From Thermococcus paralvinellae (GTDB taxonomy: Archaea; Methanobacteriota_B; Thermococci; Thermococcales; Thermococcaceae), in the NCBI GenBank assembly GCA_015662175.1, contig DQUR01000240.1, positions 1 to 15,815 on the forward strand: 15,815 nt of DNA, written 5' to 3'. Shown here in pieces: positions 9,817 through 15,815 of the stretch. The notes beneath the pieces were generated by a model. That model had not been told where the DNA came from. It was given only the letters and a program-made list of their open reading frames with translations, and did no database searches. Position 1 is the first letter of the stretch; each line of letters begins with the position of its first letter. A program made the position numbers and the translations under genes.

Positions 9817-10634
9817 CAAATAGAAAAGATAATACAGGGTTACATTAGGGTTCCCGTCCTAATAGTGGATAACAGGTATTCCGCATCAGGGGTCATCAAT
9901 GCGTGGGTTAATATTGTTAGGGGGTATCAAACAAACTTTGGGCTTACAGTCGCTCATGGCTACAAAATCTCGGAAACCCAAGTTTTGACATCTATGCAAA
10001 CGAGTTCTACACAATCCAGGGCAGGTTTTACTTTTCTAGTAGTCTCACACCCGGACCGGAAGAGAAGGGGTATATTTACATTTATGCAAAGCCCTATCAC
10101 CTGCACCAGAAAGAATATCACTGCACAGCGAGTCTTGAGAACTGCATTCCTACCGGTGATAAGAGAATCCAGGAGGGCGTTAATGACGTAAAGATCATCG
10201 GAGATAGTGAAATTGTGGGGGGAAGCAGCAATGGCCTCCCCGATTCGGAGATCATGAACTGGATTTATAGTGGGGTGAAGTTGAATCATGCAGCCATCCT
10301 TGGGGTTGGTGATTCAAAACCCCTCGCCCTCTTGATTTCAGATGTCTCGGGCTCCTGTTCGGCAGATTTTGGTATTGGGATTCCAATAGGAGCACTTGCA
10401 GTGGCGTTAAGTGGTGGCGCGGTTTCTCCTTGGGCGGCTGGATTGAGTGCCGGCATACACTATACCTCCTCAAGTTCCCTAAACATTTACGGGGGCATTC
10501 AGAATTATGGAGAATGGAAAAACATAGGCCAGGATGTTTTGGAATACATCTATGTGGGGGTTAGCGATTACACATACCATGTGGGAAGGTGTGATACTCA
10601 AGTGCCCATCGGCATCTACATAGAAGCCCGCTGA
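9817..10634 (+). pseudogene. Frameshifted gene of unknown function (probable secreted or beta-rich protein remnant)
   Basis: Not recognised. Two open frames fit end to end. The first is open from 9817 and could start at GTG 9865; it encodes NRYSASGVINAWVNIVRGYQ... up to HGYKIS near 9970. The second continues as GNPSFDIYANEFYTIQGRFY... from 9972 through to the TGA at 10632-10634. The composition of both parts is protein-like (aromatic, Gly, Ser and Asn rich, suggesting beta structure), and joining them takes a shift equal to a one-base deletion near 9970. There is no ATG start, RBS or signal peptide in frame, so the 5' end also looks lost. The C-terminal part has a Gly/Ala/Ser-rich hydrophobic stretch (PIGALAVALSGGAVSPWAAG) and a few Cys residues. 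Without the repair, only a 139-residue ORF from 10215 and a 108-residue ORF from 9865 remain. No catalytic motif was recognised. It is convergent with the DUF354 gene. Confidence 0.6.
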
Positions 10635-10760
10635 ATTCCAAAGAGCTTTCAAAATACCAGAACGAGTGATATCCCTAACGAGCTTGTGGAGATCTTCTTA
10701 AGGTATCTATCCTTTAACTCGGACGGAGTTCAGTTCCATTTGTTTGAGAATACTCCTTAA
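10635..10760 (+). other. In-frame coding-like extension after the pseudogene stop
   Basis: After the TGA at 10632-10634, the same frame stays open for 41 codons to a TAA at 10758-10760. The translation includes SDIPNELVEIFLRYLSFNSD, which looks like real protein sequence. Either the decayed gene originally ended here and the TGA is a nonsense mutation, or this is a fragment of another lost gene, or it is chance. Short length limits confidence. Confidence 0.3.
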
Positions 10761-10766
10761 TCTCAC

Positions 10767-11846
10767 CTAATGGGTTTTTACCTTTGATTCCTCCTGAGAG
10801 GTAAAGGTCCCCATTTCTTCATAGGTTTCTATTTCTTCGAGCATTACATCAATTGGATTCTCAAGAGCGGAAACAATACTGCGAATGTAATTCCGATACG
10901 CACCGTTTTTCCTAGTCATCTCCCACGCTTTACTGGCCACTTCAATTGGATTGGTTGAGTGGTACTCAATTCCCAGGCTTATGAGCCATTTTGTAACTGC
11001 CAAGAGCTTTCCAGGATACGTTGAAATTGCAGGGGTTCCTAATGCTAATGCTTCCCTGTTCATAGTTCCCCCAGCCCCAATCATTAGCTTTGCGTAATAA
11101 AGGAGACTTAAACTGTCGGTTATACGCTTTGGAATTATGACATTCTCAAAGTGCTCAAATCTCTTTGCCTGTTCCTCTGTTCTCGGGAACAGAACTATTG
11201 GAATGTCCGGGAGAAGGGGGATTACACCCTCAAGAATACTCTTCTCCTCATCTACGTTGAAGTAGTTCGCCTTCACTGGTTCAGTCCTCATGACGATATA
11301 GCTGTATTTCTCAAGTCCAAGCTCTTTTAAGGGTGCTGTATTTGGCTTAAATCCATACAAATGAGCTAGCTCTGGAAACCCATTAATTGGCCTTAGCGAG
11401 TTCACGTCTGCCCCACATCTAATTAAATCGTAGGCATCGATGGCTTTCGGATAGATCACCCTATTTGTAAAGGGTAACATGAGCTTATTAACTGGAACTG
11501 CAGTATCGTTGTCAGCAAATCCGATTGTTGGAATTCCCAGTCCATAAGCCACCCTTGGAGCTTCAGGGGAGTTTTTATATACACACAGGTCAGGCTTTTC
11601 TTCGATTATAAGCTTTGCCAGCTTGTACTGTCTCTCAGCACTTGCAATGAGCTTTCCCTCTAAAGTGGAACCCCCATGCTTGCCAACAACGTAATAATCA
11701 ATCCCAAGCATGTCCAGAATGTCAGTTAGCCCATCAAACTCCCTCGCCGTGACCAGAATTTCATGGCCTTCTTTTTCAAGCTCTCTAATTATGCCCTTGA
11801 AAAAGTGAGCGTGAGGCGAATTTACAACATCAATCCATATTTTCAT
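10767..11846 (-). CDS. DUF354 (COG1817) family protein, putative GT-B type glycosyltransferase
   Basis: 359-residue cytosolic protein of the archaeal DUF354 family, whose members resemble UDP-GlcNAc 2-epimerases and GT-B glycosyltransferases. The family is annotated only as predicted glycosyltransferase, so the reaction is unproven. N-terminal Rossmann-like half: KIWIDVVNSPHAHFFKGI (residues 2-19), with the conserved NSPHAHF. C-terminal half: the nucleotide-sugar-binding-type loop GAGGTMNREALALGTPAI (257-274). No membrane segment or signal peptide seen. The ATG at 11844-11846 has AGGTGG seven bases upstream. It is transcribed divergently from wecC-wecB, which make UDP-ManNAcA, and an obvious inference is that it transfers or modifies a related sugar. 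This partner assignment is from context only. Confidence 0.85.
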   Translation of the reverse strand: MKIWIDVVNSPHAHFFKGIIRELEKEGHEILVTAREFDGLTDILDMLGIDYYVVGKHGGSTLEGKLIASAERQYKLAKLIIEEKPDLCVYKNSPEAPRVAYGLGIPTIGFADNDTAVPVNKLMLPFTNRVIYPKAIDAYDLIRCGADVNSLRPINGFPELAHLYGFKPNTAPLKELGLEKYSYIVMRTEPVKANYFNVDEEKSILEGVIPLLPDIPIVLFPRTEEQAKRFEHFENVIIPKRITDSLSLLYYAKLMIGAGGTMNREALALGTPAISTYPGKLLAVTKWLISLGIEYHSTNPIEVASKAWEMTRKNGAYRNYIRSIVSALENPIDVMLEEIETYEEMGTFTSQEESKVKTH

Positions 11847-11882
11847 AACGTTTCCACCTAATTACATTGAGCAGCTTTGTCC

Positions 11883-11898
11883 ATTAAAAGGGTTTCCG
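11883..11898 (-). promoter_or_regulatory. Candidate promoter of the DUF354 gene
   Basis: On the minus strand GGAAACC (BRE-like) is followed by CTTTTAAT (11883-11890). A start about 25 bases downstream would fall near 11862 and give a leader of about 16 bases that includes the AGGTGG ribosome binding site. The TATA is imperfect, so confidence is modest. Confidence 0.45.
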
Positions 11899-12085
11899 TA
11901 AAACGGTTGTGAGAGTTTGTTTTTTAAGATTTCTTATCGTTGGTTTTAATGTTTTAACGTTTATCATACTTTCATCAGGTGGTCTGGATTATGTGAAGTA
12001 TTGTTGCTGGAAAATCTAGTAGAAACGGGCCCATATAATCAAAATCTCATTACAATGCCCTGCATCAAATATTGAAATCGTTACC

Positions 12086-12102
12086 TGGAAAAGCCTTAAA
12101 TT
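12086..12102 (+). promoter_or_regulatory. Promoter of wecC-wecB
   Basis: GGAAAAGC (BRE-like) is followed by CTTAAATT (about 12095-12102). The predicted start site, about 25 bases downstream of the TATA centre, is close to 12121-12125. This leaves either a very short leader carrying GGTGA for the GTG at 12134, or a leaderless mRNA beginning at GTG 12125. Confidence 0.6.
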
Positions 12103-12133
12103 TGCTTTTTCTACCCTTATACCGGTGAGTAAA

Positions 12134-13420
12134 GTGAGGGAGCGGATAGAAAATAAACAGGCAGAAATTGCTGTGGTTGGATTGGGATACATAGGCCTTC
12201 CAACTGCTGTAATGTTTGCGAATTCTGGATTTAATGTAATTGGGTATGAAATTAGGAGGGAAGTTGTGGAGAAAATCAGTTCTGGAACTGCCCATATAGT
12301 CGAGCCTGAAATAAATGAGCTCTTACAAAAGGCCATCAAAAGTGGGAGGCTTAAAGTCACCTCAGATCCTGAGGACATTAAAGGTAAGGATATTTACATA
12401 ATCTGTGTTCAGACCCCGCTTAGGGAAGATAAAACGCCCAACCTGGAGTATCTCAAAAGTGCGGTAAAGACTGTGGCAAAAGCCATGAAAAAAGGCTCTT
12501 TGGTGATAATTGAGAGCACTGTTCCCCCCCTAACTACCGTTAGGATGGCGGAATTAATTGAGGATCTCACCGGGTTTAAAGCTGGAAGGGACTTTTACAT
12601 GGTTCATGCTCCGGAGCGGGTAATGCCGGGCAGGATCTTTAAGGAGCTTGTTTATAACTCAAGAATCCTTGGGGGGATAACCAAAGAAAGCGCAGATCTG
12701 GCTGAAATCTTGTATAGGGCTTTTGTTAAGGGTCAGATTTTCAAAACGGATTCCATCACAAGCGAGATGGTTAAGCTCATGGAGAACACCTTCAGGGACG
12801 TTAACATTGCACTGGCAAATGAATTTGCGTTTTTAGCCCATCAGTACGGGATTAACGTATTCGAAGCCATTGAGCTGGCAAACACCCATCCAAGGGTTAA
12901 AATACACGTTCCGGGAATAGGTGTTGGAGGGCACTGTTTGCCAAAAGACCCGTATTTATTGCTCAGTTCAGCAAAGGAAGACTTTGGGTTAATTGAGAAA
13001 GCGAGAGAAATCAACGAAAGCATGCCCCTAATGGCTAAGGACTTGCTATTTGATGCATTTAGAATGATAAACTTACCCCCAGAAGAAGCGGTTGTGACTG
13101 TTCTCGGCTTAGCATACAAGGGAAACTCTGACGATACAAGGAATTCCCCAGCCTATGCGTTCATTGAGGTTATTAAGGATGACGTTAAAGAGGTTCGTTC
13201 TTATGACCCATATGTCGATGGGACGCATAAGACCCTTGAGGAAGCGGTAAAAGGTTCCGATGCAATTGTAATTGCAACCGATCACTCACAGTTTAAGTGG
13301 CTTAATTGGGAAGAACTAAGGAAGCTAATGAGGAATAAAATCATTGTGGATGGGAGACATATAATAGACAGACCTCCCAAGGGTTTTATCTTTAAGGGCA
13401 TTGGGAGGGGCGAGTATTGA
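12134..13420 (+). CDS. wecC: UDP-N-acetyl-D-mannosamine dehydrogenase
   Basis: NAD-dependent UDP-glucose/GDP-mannose dehydrogenase family enzyme. It oxidises UDP-ManNAc at C6 in two steps to UDP-ManNAcA in the cytosol. The chosen form has 428 residues, a normal length. The N-terminal Rossmann motif is GLGYIG (residues 16-21). IESTVPP (126-132) and HAPERVMPG (158-166) are typical of the WecC branch. Lys214 in EMVKLMEN and the catalytic Cys268 in GGHCLPKDP are present. The C-terminal UDP-binding domain starts near VTVLGLAYKGNSDDTRNSPA. UDP-ManNAc preference is inferred from pairing with wecB; a related UDP-sugar dehydrogenase is the alternative. Start: GTG 12134 has GGTGA five bases upstream; GTG 12125 would add three residues and could be leaderless. 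It overlaps wecB by four bases. Confidence 0.92.
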   Translation: MRERIENKQAEIAVVGLGYIGLPTAVMFANSGFNVIGYEIRREVVEKISSGTAHIVEPEINELLQKAIKSGRLKVTSDPEDIKGKDIYIICVQTPLREDKTPNLEYLKSAVKTVAKAMKKGSLVIIESTVPPLTTVRMAELIEDLTGFKAGRDFYMVHAPERVMPGRIFKELVYNSRILGGITKESADLAEILYRAFVKGQIFKTDSITSEMVKLMENTFRDVNIALANEFAFLAHQYGINVFEAIELANTHPRVKIHVPGIGVGGHCLPKDPYLLLSSAKEDFGLIEKAREINESMPLMAKDLLFDAFRMINLPPEEAVVTVLGLAYKGNSDDTRNSPAYAFIEVIKDDVKEVRSYDPYVDGTHKTLEEAVKGSDAIVIATDHSQFKWLNWEELRKLMRNKIIVDGRHIIDRPPKGFIFKGIGRGEY

Positions 13421-14550
13421 AGCCAGCCTTTGTCTTCGGAACACGGCCTGAAATCATAAAGCTCGCCCCGGTTATTAGAGCATTTGAGGAGAGGGACGTT
13501 AAGCCTATCTTAATTCATACGGGACAGCATTACGACTACGAGATGAGCAAAATCTTTCTGGAAGAGCTTGAGCTTGATGCCATAGACTATCATCTCGAAG
13601 TCGGTTCTGGAACTCAGGCAGAGCAGACGGGAATTGCAATGATTAAGATTGAGAAAGTTTTGATGAAGGAGAGACCAGATGTCACGCTTGTTCAGGGAGA
13701 TACAAATACAGTTCTGGCTGGAGCTTTAGCTAGTGTTAAGCTCAAAATCCCCGTTGCCCATGTTGAAGCTGGACTGAGGAGTTTTGATAGAACAATGCCC
13801 GAGGAGATAAACAGAATTTTAGCGGATCATGCGAGTGAAGTCCTCTTTGCCCCAACGAATGAAGCCAAAAAAAATTTGGAGAACGAAGGAATTAGGGAGG
13901 GAGTTTATGTTGTTGGAAACACAATAGTCGATGCAGTTCTGCAGAATGCTGAAATTGCCGAGAGGAAAAGTAAAATTCTTGAAAAGCTTGGGTTAAAACC
14001 AAAAAAGTACATTGTCGTAACTGTCCACAGGGCCGAGAACACCGACAGCAAAGAAAATCTCGAAAAATTAGTTGAGATTCTTGAAGCACTTCCGATAAAA
14101 GCCATCTATCCGATGCATCCGAGAACGAAAAATAGACTTAAAGAGTTTGGACTGTGGGAGAGGATCAAAAAAATCGGGAACCTCATTATAACGCCCCCTC
14201 TTGGATACCTTGACTTTTTAAAGCTGCAGAAGAATGCAAGGATTGTAATGACCGATTCTGGTGGGGTGCAGGAGGAAAGCATAATCCTTAACGTGCCGTG
14301 TCTAACCTTACGCTACAATACCGAAAGACCCGAAACAATTAAAGCCGGTGGCAATATTTTAGTTGGCCTTGAAAAAGACAGGGCATTGCATTATGTGAAC
14401 AAACTTTTGAATGATGAGGACTTCTACAAAAAAATGGCCTCCGCAGAGAATCCATTTGGAGATGGGAAAGCGGGAGAAAGAATTGTGAGAATTCTACTTG
14501 AACTTTATAAAAATGGAAAGTTAAGGGTCAGGAGCTCAAGGTTTATTTAG
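13417..14550 (+). CDS. wecB: UDP-N-acetylglucosamine 2-epimerase (non-hydrolysing)
   Basis: Interconverts UDP-GlcNAc and UDP-ManNAc, supplying the substrate of the wecC product. 377 residues, normal for the family. GT-B fold markers: GTRPEIIKLAP (residues 8-18), TGQHYDYEMS (35-44), QGDTNTVLAG (93-102) with Asp95, HVEAGLRS (115-122) with Glu117, PEEINR (128-133), TVHRAENTD (202-210), MHPRTKNRL (233-241), and DSGGVQEES (280-288). All the catalytic-region blocks seen in bacterial WecB are present. The start is a TTG at 13417-13419 that overlaps the wecC TGA as TTGA; it gives the family N-terminus MKPAFVFGTRPE, and a G-rich RBS-like run lies just upstream. This arrangement implies translational coupling. 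The product probably feeds N-glycan or exopolysaccharide synthesis, as inferred from the enzyme pair. Confidence 0.95.
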   Translation: MKPAFVFGTRPEIIKLAPVIRAFEERDVKPILIHTGQHYDYEMSKIFLEELELDAIDYHLEVGSGTQAEQTGIAMIKIEKVLMKERPDVTLVQGDTNTVLAGALASVKLKIPVAHVEAGLRSFDRTMPEEINRILADHASEVLFAPTNEAKKNLENEGIREGVYVVGNTIVDAVLQNAEIAERKSKILEKLGLKPKKYIVVTVHRAENTDSKENLEKLVEILEALPIKAIYPMHPRTKNRLKEFGLWERIKKIGNLIITPPLGYLDFLKLQKNARIVMTDSGGVQEESIILNVPCLTLRYNTERPETIKAGGNILVGLEKDRALHYVNKLLNDEDFYKKMASAENPFGDGKAGERIVRILLELYKNGKLRVRSSRFI

Positions 14551-14591
14551 CACTCATCCAGCTATCCAAGACTTGACTCCTTAGCAATTGG

Positions 14592-14604
14592 TTTCCTTTT
14601 ATTT
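14592..14604 (+). terminator. Possible U-rich terminator after wecB
   Basis: A pyrimidine-rich TTTCCTTTTATTT run lies about 45 bases past the wecB stop. Archaeal terminators are commonly T-rich without a strong hairpin. No stem was seen. It may also belong to the right end of the IS200/IS605-type relic. Confidence 0.35.
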
Positions 14605-14626
14605 CAAATCTGACCTCCTCCTTGTC

Positions 14627-15050
14627 CTAAAGGGCGAGGGTTCTAGAGAGGGCGGGGAGGTTTAGGGCCACATTCTTTCCGTTCGGCCCAGAGCCGGGTC
14701 TTCGGCCCATTACCCCTATCCCCTTACGGGGACTCGGGATTATGTAGAAGAGGAGAATGTTACAAGCACCGACAATATCAGCGTTAAAGACCTTGTTTAG
14801 GATTAGTACATTTAAACAAACTTTTAGGTATTCTTTTGCCGCATTTGCCATGGAATGGACATGTTATAGAGGTGCATGCTTCATTAACTGCTTCATTAAC
14901 TAGTTTAACTTGGATTCTATACTCTTCTAGCACTTCATCTAAACGTTTAATAAAGTGGTAATAAAACCAAATTTGGATGTTGATAAAGTTTCCGTTTTGC
15001 TGACCGATATTTTTGGGATAACCTACATAAATGATTAGATATATTAAAAC
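14627..15050 (-). pseudogene. C-terminal remnant of an IS200/IS605-type TnpB (OrfB)
   Basis: Read right to left, the first frame gives YVGYPKNIG, then a helix FIKRLDEVLEEYRIQVKLV, then TSITCPFHGKCGKR...FKC, the TnpB zinc-finger region. A frameshift near 14799-14807 leads into NKVFNADIVGACNIL, the RuvC-III motif with its catalytic Asp, and a tail SPRKGIGVMGRRPGSGPNGK...LPAL, ending at the TAG at 14627-14629. I recall this tail from other Thermococcales TnpB proteins. Everything N-terminal of the YVGYPK segment is missing, including the RuvC-I and RuvC-II residues, so there is no active nuclease. A 12-bp tandem duplication (14877-14900) adds VNEA to the chain. No tnpA is nearby. The upstream end abuts the DDE relic. 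Confidence 0.8.
14877..14900. repeat. Perfect 12-bp tandem duplication inside the TnpB relic
   Basis: TGCTTCATTAAC occurs twice in a row. In the TnpB frame on the minus strand it duplicates four residues (VNEA). It is in frame, so it is a neutral-looking decay event rather than the inactivating one. Confidence 0.9.
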
Positions 15051-15054
15051 TATC

Positions 15055-15347
15055 CTACTTCCCACCAACTATATACTGATAGATATTAAACGCCAATAGA
15101 CTAAGAATAATCTTAACAACCAGACCTCTCCTATTCACAGCCCTAATGAACCTCAATCCAAAGTTTTTTGCAATTGAAAACAATATCTCAATCCTCTTCA
15201 CTAAGTTTAGAGAGACATCTGTAATACTCAGCCTCCTCCTCACTCTTTATACCTATCCTATTAAGCCTCTCAATCGCTTTATTGTATCTAAATTTTCGGG
15301 AATAATTTGAGATCTTCAATGAAGTGATCATAGGCGTGCTCTATAAC
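15055..15347 (-). pseudogene. Degenerate probable DDE-type transposase, C-terminal part
   Basis: The longest open segment (15055-15243) encodes LVKRIEILFSIAKNFGLRFI followed by RAVNRRGLVVKIILSLLAFN. It resembles the C-terminal region of DDE transposases, where an (R/V)xE(x)xFS(x)xK pattern carries the last acidic residue. Just upstream, in a second frame (15188-15331), is a 47-residue segment with RYNKAIERLNRIGIKSEEEA. In a third frame nearer 15347 is AYDHFIEDLKLFPK. Read together, with a frame change at each join, they look like one protein broken by at least two indels. I cannot assign the IS family, and no terminal inverted repeats were found. It ends at TAG 15055-15057, a few bases from where the TnpB relic begins. 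Confidence 0.55.
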
Positions 15348-15469
15348 TCAGTTAAAGCGTAGATGTACTAAGATTCCAAGAGTAATTTAGATCATGTGGG
15401 GATATGATTTATGTGTTCGCCTTGGAGGAATTAGTGTCCATCTACAATTTTATATAAATAGATTTAGGA

Positions 15470-15486
15470 TATATATAATATATATA
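15470..15486. repeat. AT palindrome with one-base centre
   Basis: TATATATA, a central A, and TATATATA again. The arms are both direct and inverted repeats of each other. In such AT-rich DNA this may be chance, but it could be a protein-binding site or an easily melted element. Confidence 0.5.
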
Positions 15487-15564
15487 GATTTTGGTGGAAA
15501 CTAGGGTTTTTTTATTATGTCAGTTGTTTATGTTATATTAATAATCGTTCATATATAGAAAAAT

Positions 15565-15580
15565 AGAAAACTTTATATAG
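15565..15580 (+). promoter_or_regulatory. Promoter of the alkaline phosphatase gene
   Basis: AGAAAAC (BRE-like) is followed by TTTATATA (15572-15579). A start about 25 bases on would fall near 15600, giving a leader of about 14 bases that contains GAGGTGA. This is a textbook Thermococcales promoter arrangement. Confidence 0.7.
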
Positions 15581-15613
15581 CAATTCAGAATATAACATCT
15601 CGAGGTGATATAT

Positions 15614-15815
15614 GTGAACAAGAAAATAGGGGTAATAGGTGCCCTATTTTTAATATCCCTTCTAGTTGCCTTCCAGGCAAGCGTGGCAAAGAGTTACAGT
15701 GCAGAGAATCCTTCTATCAGGGCTAGAGGGGTAAAGAACGTTATAGTACTTATTGGAGATGGGATGGGTGTTGGTCAGATGGAGATAACAAGACTCTGTT
15801 ATGGACATCTCCACA
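15614..15815 (+). CDS. Secreted alkaline phosphatase (partial, N-terminus only)
   Basis: 5' end of an alkaline phosphatase, a phosphomonoesterase of the PhoA superfamily that uses two Zn and one Mg ion and releases phosphate outside the cell. 67 codons are in the window. Residues 1-4 are MNKK, followed by a hydrophobic core (about 5-21) and small residues suited to signal peptidase cleavage, so export is likely. The motif VKNVIVLIGDGMGVGQ (40-55) is the family N-terminal metal-binding block, with Asp49 as the expected metal ligand. The active-site Ser lies beyond the window. The start is GTG 15614-15616 with GAGGTGA (15602-15608) five bases upstream; the ATG at 15612 runs straight into TGA. 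Whether it is phosphate-regulated cannot be told from this sequence. Confidence 0.88.
   Translation, partial: MNKKIGVIGALFLISLLVAFQASVAKSYSAENPSIRARGVKNVIVLIGDGMGVGQMEITRLCYGHLH

Larger units (their letters stand above)
15348..15601. other. AT-rich gene-free stretch upstream of the phosphatase gene
   Basis: No credible coding sequence or RNA gene seen. It holds a TATA-like TTTTATATAAAT (about 15448-15459), a symmetric element TATATATA-A-TATATATA (15470-15486), a T7 run (15507-15513) and the phosphatase promoter. The left part probably contains the lost end of the DDE element. Confidence 0.6.

Noticed and set aside
10632..10634. TGA as a selenocysteine or pyrrolysine-like recoded codon
   Set aside because: No recoding structure was seen, Thermococcales are not known to encode these amino acids this way, and the gene is already frameshifted.
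12016..12378. 120-codon minus-strand frame over the start of wecC
   Set aside because: It is antisense to the NAD-binding region of wecC and covers its promoter; no independent support.
15025..15414. ACATAAAT (15025-15032) and ATTTATGT (15407-15414) as terminal inverted repeats of the DDE relic
   Set aside because: Only 8 bases in AT-rich DNA, and the left copy lies inside the TnpB relic coding sequence, so it is probably chance.
1..15815. CRISPR array or tandem guide-like repeats
   Set aside because: No regularly spaced direct repeats of 24-37 bases were found; the only clear tandem repeat is the 12-bp duplication in the TnpB relic.

Overview
The window comes from a hyperthermophilic euryarchaeon of the order Thermococcales (Thermococcus or Pyrococcus-like). 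The evidence is the split RNA polymerase largest subunit, near-canonical Thermococcales sequences for RpoH, RpoB, A' and A'', GGTGA-type ribosome binding sites, BRE/TATA promoters and GC-rich tRNAs with an encoded CCA end. Species cannot be fixed from the sequence alone.

Region 1 (1-9270, all minus strand) is the core information-processing operon, read right to left: rpoH, rpoB, rpoA1, rpoA2, rpl30e, nusA, rps12, and rps7 (which leaves the window at its C-terminus). Genes abut or overlap by a few bases, and one strong promoter lies at about 9334-9350. Region 2 (9452-9700, minus) is a tight array of three tRNA genes, Thr(TGT), Pro(TGG) and Thr(GGT), with its own promoter just upstream. These two regions are conserved and well understood.

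Region 3 (about 9760-15420) looks like an accessory segment. It starts with a decayed plus-strand gene of unknown function (9817-10634) whose reading frame is broken near 9970. Then come a DUF354/COG1817 putative glycosyltransferase (minus) and, divergently, wecC and wecB (plus), the two enzymes that convert UDP-GlcNAc to UDP-ManNAcA. Together these three suggest a small surface-glycan or N-glycan sugar module. After wecB lie two adjacent transposase relics on the minus strand: the C-terminal part of an IS200/IS605-type TnpB (14627-15050) and a multiply frameshifted probable DDE transposase (15055-15347).

Region 4 (15420-15815) is AT-rich DNA with a good promoter leading into the 5' end of a secreted alkaline phosphatase, cut by the window edge.

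No CRISPR array, intein, rRNA or convincing new defence system is visible. The most interesting material is the broken unknown gene, the TnpB 3' remnant that may retain a guide-RNA-like region, and the DUF354-wecC-wecB module.
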